From the NCBI RefSeq assembly GCF_025999835.1, contig NZ_AP025628.1, positions 2,170,001 to 2,234,000 of the forward strand: DNA of 64,000 bases. Direction: 5' to 3'. The position numbers and the translations under genes were made by a program. This DNA is from Caldinitratiruptor microaerophilus. GTDB taxonomy: Bacteria; Bacillota; Sulfobacillia; Symbiobacteriales; ZC4RG38. Numbering within the stretch: the stretch's first letter is position 1; each line of letters begins with the position of its first letter. This document shows, one piece after another, positions 41,611-50,398 of the stretch. The notes under the pieces were generated by a model. That model was not told where the DNA came from. It searched no databases and saw nothing but the letters and a program-made list of their open reading frames with translations.

Positions 41611-42267
41611 TCAGCGCAGGTAGATGACCCGGGGATGCGTCCCCAGTTCCTCCTTGAGGCGGAAGGCCCGGGGGCTGGCCGCCAGCCGGGCGACGACGCT
41701 GTGGGGGTCGCTCAGGTCGCCGAAGAAGCGGGCGTCGCCGGTGCACGTCTCCACGCACGCCGGCTCCTCGCCGCGCTGGAGGCGGTGCAGGCAGAAGGTG
41801 CACTTGCGCACCGTGCCGACGGGTGCCTTCCCGGGGCGGCGCGGCCCCCGGTCGACGCCGAACTCGGGCGCCTGTACCTCGTCGGCCCCCTGCATCTCGT
41901 CGGCATAGCTCTCGCCGAAGTCGAAGTAGCGGGCCCCGTACGGGCAGGCGGCGATGCAGTACCGGCACCCGATGCAGCGGTCATGGTCGATGACGACGAT
42001 CCCGTCCTCCCGCTTGTACGTCGCCTTCACCGGGCAGACGGCCACGCAGGGCGGGTTGTCGCACTGCATGCAGGGCCGGGGCACGTTCACGTGGCCGACG
42101 TTCGGGTACTCGCCCAGCTCCATCTCCAGGACGACGTTGTAGGTGACCCCGGGCGGGGTCCGGTTCTCCGCCTTGCAGCTGACCGTACAGGTGTCACAGC
42201 CGATGCACTTCTGCAGGTCGATGACCATCGCCCACTGCGGGCCGCGCCGGGCGGCGGTCTCGTTCAC
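41611..42267 (-). CDS. Four-cluster Fe-S electron-transfer subunit (TtrB/DmsB type)
   Basis: 218 residues with the four cysteine groups of the DmsB/TtrB family: CIGCDTCTVSC, CMQCDNPPCVAVCP, CIGCRYCIAACPYGARYF and CTFC/CVETCTGDARFFGDL. No signal peptide of its own, so it is probably exported in complex with the twin-arginine catalytic subunit, or works inside. GTG 42267 follows AGGAGGAGGG. First gene of the operon, 57 bases from the predicted sigma-54 start site. Confidence 0.92.
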   Translation of the reverse strand: MNETAARRGPQWAMVIDLQKCIGCDTCTVSCKAENRTPPGVTYNVVLEMELGEYPNVGHVNVPRPCMQCDNPPCVAVCPVKATYKREDGIVVIDHDRCIGCRYCIAACPYGARYFDFGESYADEMQGADEVQAPEFGVDRGPRRPGKAPVGTVRKCTFCLHRLQRGEEPACVETCTGDARFFGDLSDPHSVVARLAASPRAFRLKEELGTHPRVIYLR

Positions 42268-42334
42268 CGGCGATCCCTCCTCCTTGAGCGCGGGCCTGCG
42301 CCCCACGCGGTGGCTGGCTGCGCCCGACCGGTCT

Positions 42335-42350
42335 AGCAAGGCGCGTGCCA
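42335..42350 (-). promoter_or_regulatory. Sigma-54 (-24/-12) promoter of the molybdoenzyme operon
   Basis: The minus strand reads TGGCACGCGCCTTGCT, a full match to the -24/-12 consensus TGGCACG-N4-TTGCW with correct GG-to-GC spacing. It lies about 68 bases upstream of the Fe-S subunit start, and an NtrC-type activator gene with an intact GAFTGA motif is directly upstream. Confidence 0.85.
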
Positions 42351-42408
42351 GGTGGCGCGGCCCGCCGCCACCCGCCCCCGGGCGCTCTCCGGTCCCACCG
42401 CGCGGAAC

Positions 42409-42433
42409 GCGGCGGGCGAAGAGCGCCCGCCGC
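42409..42433 (-). terminator. Terminator of the activator gene
   Basis: Perfect 10-bp stem GCGGCGGGCG / CGCCCGCCGC with loop AAGAG, 65 bases after the activator stop and between the palindrome and the sigma-54 promoter. It would isolate the regulated operon from read-through. Confidence 0.55.
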
Positions 42434-42437
42434 GCCG

Positions 42438-42471
42438 GGTGACATTCTGGCATGCCTGCCAAAGTGTCACC
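42438..42471. promoter_or_regulatory. 34-bp palindrome, candidate enhancer for the NtrC-type activator
   Basis: Outer arms GGTGACA / TGTCACC and inner arms TGGCA / TGCCA are perfectly paired around a 4-base centre, with only two mismatched arm positions. The centre lies about 130 bases upstream of the predicted start site, the normal distance for an enhancer-binding-protein site. Confidence 0.65.
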
Positions 42472-42497
42472 CTCGTGCAACCGTGAGCCCTGGGGCG

Positions 42498-43846
42498 TCA
42501 TGCCCCGGGGCTCAGCCGGTACTCGTCGATCTTGCGGTACAGGTTGCGGACGCTGACCCCCAAGAGTCGGGCGGCCTGGGCCCGGTTCCAGCCGGTTCGC
42601 TCCAGCGCCCGGCGGATGTGCTCCCGCTCCACCTCCTCGAGGGTCGGAAACCGGTCCCCGGCGGTCGGGCCGGGGACCGGCGCCCCCCCGGCCGGACGCT
42701 CCGCCAGCCGGACCGCCCCCGGCAGGAGCAGGTCCCCCTCCTGGATGACCTCGCCCGAGGCCAGGATCGCCCCCCGCTCGACGATGTTGAAGAGCTCCCG
42801 GACGTTTCCCGGGTAGTGGTACCGCATGAGGGCGTCCAGGGCGGCTGGAGAGAGGCTCCGCGGCCCCCGGGCGCGCCGGCGCAGGAAGTGGTCGACCAGG
42901 AGCGGGATGTCCTCGCGCCGCTCCCTGAGGGGCGGGACCTCGATGCGCACCACGCAGAGGCGGTAGTAGAGGTCCTCACGGAAGCGGCCGGCCGCCACCT
43001 CGTCCGCCAGCCGGCGATTGGTCGCCGACACGATCCGCACGCTCACCCGGCGGAGCCGGGTCTCGCCCACCCGGCGGAACTCACCGGTCTCGGCGAAGCG
43101 CAGGAGCTTGGGCTGGAGTTCGGCGGGCATCTCGCCGACCTCGTCGAGGAAGAGGGTGCCACGGTGGCCAAGCTCGACGAGACCGGGCTTGTCGGCCGCC
43201 GCGCCGGTGAAGGCACCCCGGGCGTGGCCGAACAGCTCGCTCTCCAGCAGGTGGGCGGGCAGCGCGGCGGCGTTCACCGCGAGGAAGGGTCCCCGGGCGC
43301 GCCCGGACCAGCGGTGCAGCGCCCGGGCGACGAGCTCCTTGCCGGTTCCGCTCTCCCCTTCGATGAGCACGTTCGAGTCGGCAGCCGCCACCCGCCGCGT
43401 GAGCTCCAGGAGTTGCCGGATGGCCGGGCTCTCCCCCACGATCTCCACCTGCTCCTGGCGCCACAGGGCCGCCCGCAGGCCGGTGTTCTCGTCGGCAAGG
43501 CGCCGCCGCTCCAGCGCCTTCTGCAGGACGAGGTCCAGCTCGGACAGGTTGCAGGGCTTGGTGAGGAAGTCGTAGGCACCCTCTTTCATCGCCTGGATCG
43601 CCGTCTCGATGGTCCCGTGCCCGGTGAGGATCACGACCTCCAGGGCAGGCTGCATCTCCCGGGCCCGGCGCAGCACCTCGAGCCCGTCCGGGCCGGGCAT
43701 GCGGATGTCGACCACCGCCAGGTCGAACTCCTGCTCCGCCAGCGCCGCCAGGGCTTCGTGCCCGTCGGCCGCGCCCACCGGGCGCCAGCCCCGGCGCTGC
43801 ATCCGCTGCACCAGCAGCTCCCGGAAGGCGTCCTCGTCGTCGGCGA

Positions 43847-43871
<25 letters not shown>
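42498..43871 (-). CDS. NtrC-type sigma-54-dependent response regulator
   Basis: 457 residues. Receiver domain with phospho-acceptor Asp 55 (LAVVDIRMPG); AAA+ domain with Walker A GESGTGKE, the sigma-54-contacting GAFTGA loop, Walker B GTLFLDEVGEM and the arginine-finger region; C-terminal Fis-type helix-turn-helix ALERTGWNRAQAARLLGVS. TTG 43871 follows GGAGGTGGGG and overlaps the kinase gene by 25 bases. Activates the downstream sigma-54 promoter, very probably through the 34-bp palindrome. Confidence 0.94.
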
Positions 43872-45813
<1,942 letters not shown>

Positions 45814-45817
<4 letters not shown>

Positions 45818-46863
45818 CGCGCACCACCCCCACCAGCCTCCGTCCGGTCGAACGGCCCGACGGGAAGGCCCTCCACCGGTACGGCGAACGCCAGGCCGGT
45901 AGGGGACAGCTCCAGACCCAGCGCGCGGGCGACGTCGCGGTTCACCACGAAGAGCGGCCGGTCCGGGGTCTCGACGGGGATGGACCCGGGGTCCTCCCCG
46001 AGCAGCACCTTGGCCACGAGGCGGGCCGCCTGCCGGCCCTGCTCCTCGAAGGGGACGCCGTACGAGGCGAGGAGACCCGCCTGCGCCTCCTCGGGGTACA
46101 GGCCCATCGCCGGCACGCCGCTTGCCAGGCTCGCCGCGGCCAGCGCGGGTGCCGCCTCCTCGAGCACGAACCCCGGCAGGACGACGATCCCGTCAAAGGC
46201 CGCCCGCGAGATCCCTCCCAGGGCACGCTCGAGGTCGCCCGCCCCGGCCACGGGCCGGGCCACCAGCTCCAGGCCGAGGCGGGGCGCGACCTCCTGGGCC
46301 AGACGCAGTCCCTCGCGGCTCGGTTCCACCCTGGGGTCGTACAGGAGGAGCACCCGCCGCAGCCCGGGGAGTAGCTTCTGGAACAGCTCGAGGCGCTTCG
46401 GGGTCAGCTCGGCGTGGAAGTTGTCAACCCCGGTCAGGTTGCCGCCCGGCCGGCGCTCGTCTGCCACCACTCCTGCCGCACGCGGGGTCGCCGTGCCGGC
46501 CACGACGATGGGGATGGTGCGGGTGACCGCCACCAGGGCCTTCGCCTCGATGTTGCCCCCCGCCACGAGCACGTCCGGACCCGCAAGCACGAGCTCGCGC
46601 GCGGCCACGGGCAGGCGGGACCGGTCCCCGCCCACCTCGCGCACGTCCATCCGCACCTGGAGCCCGAGGGCCGCCAGCCCCGCCGAGAGGCCCTCCACCT
46701 TCGCGCGGCGGCCCGGGCTGGCGAGCAGCACCCCGACCCGGGGTGGCGGGGCGGAGTCCGTCCGGCCCGTCGGCCCGCAGCCGGCCGCCACGACGCCGAG
46801 CAGCATCGCCGTCAGGGCCGCGCCCGCGGCCCTCCGGGACCGCCGGGAAAGTCCACCTGGCAC
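45814..46863 (-). CDS. Orphan ABC-type substrate-binding lipoprotein (PF04392-like)
   Basis: 349 residues. Signal with lipobox VVAAGC (Cys 29), then a two-lobed binding protein with RVGVLLASPGRRAKVEGLSA, GPDVLVAGGNIEAKALVAVT, TIPIVVAGTATP, LTGVDNFHAELTPKRLELFQ and PVETPDRPLFVVNRDVARAL, the pattern of the TrpX-like ABC substrate-binding family. No permease or ATPase gene accompanies it. Co-transcription and overlap with the kinase gene suggest a sensory role. GTG 46863 preferred because it gives a proper signal peptide. Confidence 0.85.
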
Positions 46864-46963
46864 CGGCCTCACCCCGGGTCCTACACTTCGCGCCCCCTCC
46901 CGGGCGGTTCCTGCGAACACCGAGTGCCACTGACGGAAACCGCCTCCGAAAGAACAACGTGCA

Positions 46964-46995
46964 CAGTGACCGGCCCCTCCCGGGGCCGGTCACTG
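46964..46995 (-). terminator. Terminator of the cstA-Get3-like operon
   Basis: Perfect 14-bp stem (CAGTGACCGGCCCC and complement) with loop TCCC, 34 bases after the last stop of the operon on the minus strand. Confidence 0.75.
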
Positions 46996-47029
46996 CCTGT
47001 AGCCCGTCTCGACCTGCCGGACGGCGGTT

Positions 47030-47389
47030 CTAGGCGCTCAGGGCCTGCTCCACGGTACGCCGCACGGCCTCGTAGCCGTCGGCCAGCCGTACGGCGCGGC
47101 CCCGCACGACCACCACGACCTCCCCGGCGCGCAGGCCGTGGCGGAGCGAGAGCCACAATCCCCGCAGGGACGGCAGCCCCACGCTCACCGGGAGGACGCG
47201 CCCGCCGAAGTCGAACAGGAGCCGCTCGTACAGTTCCTGGATCTGCCGCCCCTGCTCGCGCACTTCCGGCGGATAGTCGGCCAGCTGTTCCTGGTCCTCC
47301 GTCATCCCGCACAACCCCACGCTGCGGTGGCACAGGCGGTAATTCTCGGGGAACATCCCCACCAGCTCGACGAGAAGCGGGCGCCCCAC
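47030..47389 (-). CDS. Conserved-looking hypothetical protein, last gene of Get3-like operon
   Basis: 119 residues, GTG 47389 behind GAGGGGGG. It opens with LLVELVGMFPENYRLCHRSV and a second Cys (GLCGMTED), then a helical acidic part and a strand-rich end LRAGEVVVVVRGRAVRLADG. The spacing of strands and the paired Cys loosely recall a thioredoxin-like fold, but I cannot assign a family. It is 13 bases after the preceding gene. A redox or chaperone-adaptor role with the ATPases is only a guess. Confidence 0.65.
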   Translation of the reverse strand: MGRPLLVELVGMFPENYRLCHRSVGLCGMTEDQEQLADYPPEVREQGRQIQELYERLLFDFGGRVLPVSVGLPSLRGLWLSLRHGLRAGEVVVVVRGRAVRLADGYEAVRRTVEQALSA

Positions 47390-47402
47390 CGGAGTTCCCC
47401 CC

Positions 47403-47924
47403 TCAGTGGCACCTCAGCCCCGCTGCCAGGGTGTCCAGCCACGGGCGCAGGTCGGCCTCGCCCTCCAGGAGGAGCTCCACGTGGCGGCCGGTGTGGTTGC
47501 ACACGTAGGACAGGGCCAGCGCCGGCACGAGCCGGCGCGGGAAGCCCCGGCGCACCACGCCGAGGGCCCAGCGGGCCGTGTGGCCGGCCACCTCCACGTC
47601 GCCCGACAGGTCCACCCGGGCCATGGGCCCCGGGGCGGTCGCGCCGGCAGGGGCCGGTTCCGCTCCCGCAGCTCCGGCCGCTCCGCCCTCCCGCACGGGT
47701 CGGAACCGCAGGCTCGCCTCCACGACGCCACCCCGCTCCGGGCCGACGAGGCGGTAGGAGCCGCGCCCCTCGGTGGCCCAGCTCACGTCGCCCCGGAGCC
47801 GCCAGGTGTCCACCTCCGGCGGCGCGATGCCGTCGGCCAGCCGCCACCCTTCCGGGACGGGCAGGACGACCAGGTTGCACGTCCCGAACACCACGCTGCG
47901 GGCGGCCAGGACGTGGGGCCTCAT
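47403..47924 (-). CDS. Hypothetical protein of Get3-like operon
   Basis: 173 residues, starting at an ATG that overlaps the ATPase gene stop by four bases (ATGA). Beta-rich sequence with LAARSVVFGTCNLVVLPVPE, GDVSWATEGRGSYRLVGPE, VDLSGDVEVAGHTARWALGV and YVCNHTGRHVELLLEGEAD. It contains an Ala/Pro linker in the middle. No family recognised. The tight coupling suggests it works with the ATPase pair. Confidence 0.65.
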   Translation of the reverse strand: MRPHVLAARSVVFGTCNLVVLPVPEGWRLADGIAPPEVDTWRLRGDVSWATEGRGSYRLVGPERGGVVEASLRFRPVREGGAAGAAGAEPAPAGATAPGPMARVDLSGDVEVAGHTARWALGVVRRGFPRRLVPALALSYVCNHTGRHVELLLEGEADLRPWLDTLAAGLRCH

Positions 47925-48946
47925 ACCAGCGCCAGCGCCCACTCCTGGTCCGGGTCGAACATGTCCCGGGCCGCCTGGCGCAGGGCGTCCAGACCGTGGA
48001 TCTCCGACTTGTACAGCGGCACGTAGCACCGCACCAGGTCGCCCAGCTGCTCCTGGATGATCCGCAGGTAGTTGGCCTGCTCCCTGAACTTGTTCTGCAG
48101 GTACTCGTCGTCCCGCGCCCGGTCGGCCTCCTCCCGGCTGATGACGCCGTTCACCACGACGCCGCCCACCGGGATGTCGTATGCCGTGACCTGCTTGATG
48201 AAGCGGGTGACCACCGAGATCGGGAGCATGAGCGGCAGCGTGACGAAGAAGAAGGCCGTTTTCTCCGGGTCGATGAGGACCTTCTTCACCCGCTCGAACC
48301 GCTCGTTCATCCCGATGAGGTCGGCCAGCATCGGGTCCTTCTTCACTTCCTCCATGATCTTCTCCTTGCGGAAGCTGAGCTGGACCCGCAGGCTGAGCGC
48401 CTCCTTCCGGCTCTCGATCATCCGCTGCAGCCACAGGCCGTAGATCTTGCTCAGGCCGATCAGCCGGATCGCGTTCGCCACCGCCGCCGTGTCGAAGACG
48501 AGCTTGTCGTACTGCTGGCCCTCCTGGAGCATGATGTCGACCATCTTGTCGAACATGGCCGACTCCTCGAAGGCCGGGTTGGTGACCGCGATGTCGACGA
48601 ACGGCTTGGAGTCGACGGGGATGTCAGCGTACTTCAGGAACTCCCGCACGCGGACGGCGATGTTCTCGCGGTAGCGCGCCACCACGTCCGAGGCGTCGAC
48701 CTCCACGGCGTAGAGGTTCGGGACGCCCTGGACCTGCTTGATCTGGCCACCGGAGAGGTCCTGGCCGAACACCGACGTGAGCGAGTGCACCGGGTTCAAG
48801 GAGGCCAGGAGCGTACGCTTGCCCTCCTGGGCGAACTGGTACGCCAGGGCGGCAGCGCCGATCGTCTTGCCCACGCCGCCCTTGCCACCGGTGAAGATGT
48901 AGCGCAGGTCCGGGTGGGCACGAAGGAAATCGGTGATGTGCTGCAA
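47921..48946 (-). CDS. ArsA/Get3-family ATPase, degenerate partner (BagB-like)
   Basis: 341 residues. The deviant Walker A GGKGGVGKTIG is intact, but the switch I motif reads ASLNPVHSL, with Asn 51 where active Get3/ArsA proteins have the catalytic Asp of STDPxxS. Switch II reads FDTAAVANAIRL instead of the usual FDTxPxGHxLR. ATP binding is likely, hydrolysis doubtful. A helical subdomain (about 125-215) corresponds to the client-binding region of Get3. TTG 48946 follows AGGTG. Paired with the intact ATPase gene upstream, as in the mycobacterial Rv3679-Rv3680 pair. Confidence 0.88.
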   Translation of the reverse strand: MQHITDFLRAHPDLRYIFTGGKGGVGKTIGAAALAYQFAQEGKRTLLASLNPVHSLTSVFGQDLSGGQIKQVQGVPNLYAVEVDASDVVARYRENIAVRVREFLKYADIPVDSKPFVDIAVTNPAFEESAMFDKMVDIMLQEGQQYDKLVFDTAAVANAIRLIGLSKIYGLWLQRMIESRKEALSLRVQLSFRKEKIMEEVKKDPMLADLIGMNERFERVKKVLIDPEKTAFFFVTLPLMLPISVVTRFIKQVTAYDIPVGGVVVNGVISREEADRARDDEYLQNKFREQANYLRIIQEQLGDLVRCYVPLYKSEIHGLDALRQAARDMFDPDQEWALALV

Positions 48947-48968
48947 CTCACCGCACCTACCTTAGCGC

Positions 48969-49979
48969 TCAGTACTCGATCGCAATCTGCGGGGTCATGA
49001 GGTGTTCGGAGGCGGTCGAGATCATCTCCGCTCCCTTGGGCTCCCGGGTGAACATGGGCACGATGGACTTGACCCGGTCGCCGAACTTCCGGGCGATCTC
49101 CCGCAGGTGCTCCTGCTGCATCTCCACCCGGTTGCGCAGGTACTCCGACGTGCCCGGCTTGTCCAGGAGGTCGGCGGGGTACACCTGGTTCACCACCAGG
49201 CCCGACATCTCCATCCCCAGCGAGCCGAACATCTGCAGTGCCCGCTCGGTGTCGAGGATCGCCATCTTCTCCGGGATCAGGACCATGAAGAAGGCGGTCC
49301 GCTTCTTGTCGGTGATCAGGTCGGTGAAGGACTTGATCTTGTTGCGGATGTCGATGAGCTCGTTCATGACTGCGTCCTCGTGGCCCTTCTCACCCTTGAG
49401 GGTCGCGGCGATGGCGTCGTACTCGGCGACCTTGCTGCGCGCTTCGGTGATCTTCTCGACCCACTTCGACAGGATGTCGGCCATCGCGACCATCCGCACG
49501 CCGTGGCCGAACGGCGGCATGTCGAAGATGTAGATGTCGTACTTGTGCGCGGCCACCAGCTCCGCCATGGCGTCGTACGTCGCCGACTCGTACATCGCCG
49601 GCTCTGCCGACGTGGAGTCGATGTACTCCTCGATCTCCTTCGGGACTGCGTCCAGCCCGTACATTTCCTTGATCTTCTTCTTGACGCTTGCCTGGTAGTC
49701 CGCCACCCGGCGGTCGGCGTCGATCTCCACCACGAAGAGGTTGGGGAGGATCTCCACCTCGCCCTTGCCGTAGAAGTCCTGCTCCCAGATGTCGGACAGG
49801 GACGCCTGGGGGTCGGTGCTGAACAGGAGGGTCTTCCGCTTCTTGACCTGGCTCATGTACCAGGCAAGGGACGAGCTCGAGGTGGTCTTGCCCAGCCCGC
49901 CCTTGCCCGCGAAGATCACGATCTCCGCCTCGGGGTGCTGATCGAAGTACTGCTTGAGGCCCTTGGGCTCCAGCCGCAC
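48969..49979 (-). CDS. ArsA/Get3-family ATPase, intact subunit (BagA-like)
   Basis: 336 residues. Walker A AGKGGLGKTT, switch I FSTDPQASLSD with catalytic Asp 56, and switch II FDMPPFGHGVRM are all present. A long helical subdomain around residues 120-215 matches the position of the client groove of Get3. No arsenite-binding Cys triad is visible, so arsenite export is unlikely. GTG 49979 is eight bases after AGGAG; a GTG nine bases upstream is possible. Likely forms a heterodimer with the next gene product to handle membrane or envelope proteins (inference from the mycobacterial pair). Confidence 0.88.
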   Translation of the reverse strand: MRLEPKGLKQYFDQHPEAEIVIFAGKGGLGKTTSSSSLAWYMSQVKKRKTLLFSTDPQASLSDIWEQDFYGKGEVEILPNLFVVEIDADRRVADYQASVKKKIKEMYGLDAVPKEIEEYIDSTSAEPAMYESATYDAMAELVAAHKYDIYIFDMPPFGHGVRMVAMADILSKWVEKITEARSKVAEYDAIAATLKGEKGHEDAVMNELIDIRNKIKSFTDLITDKKRTAFFMVLIPEKMAILDTERALQMFGSLGMEMSGLVVNQVYPADLLDKPGTSEYLRNRVEMQQEHLREIARKFGDRVKSIVPMFTREPKGAEMISTASEHLMTPQIAIEY

Positions 49980-50000
49980 CGCTGTCACTCCTCGTGCAGA

Positions 50001-50291
50001 TCAGTAGATGGCGTCGGTGAAGTCCCGCTCGCGGAACACCCGCTGCTTCCACGACTCGATGTTGGGGACGGCGTAGGGCAGGATCCGCAGGCTGTAGTAG
50101 GGCGGCAGCACCGGGATGCCCAGCATGTCCCCGAGCGTGATGAACATGAACAGGTGTTCGAGATGCATCCGGGTGCGCAGGGCTGCCGTGACGTTTCCGT
50201 GCGACGCCATCCCGTACAGGACGCCCTTCAGGATGGTGCCGAGTCCGGCCTTCTTCTCGCCTTCGCCGCCGTTCTTCTTCTTGCTGAACAA
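50001..50291 (-). CDS. 96-residue hypothetical protein between cstA and the ATPases
   Basis: TTG 50291 behind GAGGTGG. A basic, Lys/Gly-rich start (FSKKKNGGEGEKKAG) is followed by a helical core ILKGVLYGMASHGNVTAALR, RMHLEHLFMFITLGDMLGI, and PVLPPYYSLRILPYAVPNI, ending in WKQRVFRERDF. The hydrophobic run MFITLGDMLGIPVLPPYY is moderate, so it may be membrane-associated. I do not recognise the family. It ends 22 bases before the first ATPase gene. Confidence 0.7.
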   Translation of the reverse strand: MFSKKKNGGEGEKKAGLGTILKGVLYGMASHGNVTAALRTRMHLEHLFMFITLGDMLGIPVLPPYYSLRILPYAVPNIESWKQRVFRERDFTDAIY

Positions 50292-50331
50292 GGGGACCAC
50301 CTCGATCTCTTGCGAAGATGGCTTGGCGGAA

Positions 50332-50368
50332 CTCCGGCCGGCCTGGCGGGAGGCCAGGCCGGCCGGAG
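50332..50368 (-). terminator. Strong hairpin between cstA and the downstream genes
   Basis: A perfect 16-bp GC-rich stem (CTCCGGCCGGCCTGGC and complement) with loop GGGAG, 31 bases after the cstA stop and 41 bases before the next start. No T-run follows. With so little room for a promoter, it is more likely an attenuating or RNA-stabilising element than a full terminator. Confidence 0.6.
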
Positions 50369-50398
50369 ACCCGCAGGATCGCTTGGATCCGATCGGGA

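Noticed and set aside
46905-46930. TGGCAC on the minus strand upstream of the orphan binding-protein gene, as a second sigma-54 promoter
   Set aside because: The GC element at the correct distance is missing (TTCGC instead of TTGC, wrong spacing).
47030-49988. An arsenic-resistance operon because of the two ArsA-like ATPases
   Set aside because: No arsB, arsC, arsD or arsR homologue is near and no Cys triad for arsenite is visible in the ATPases.
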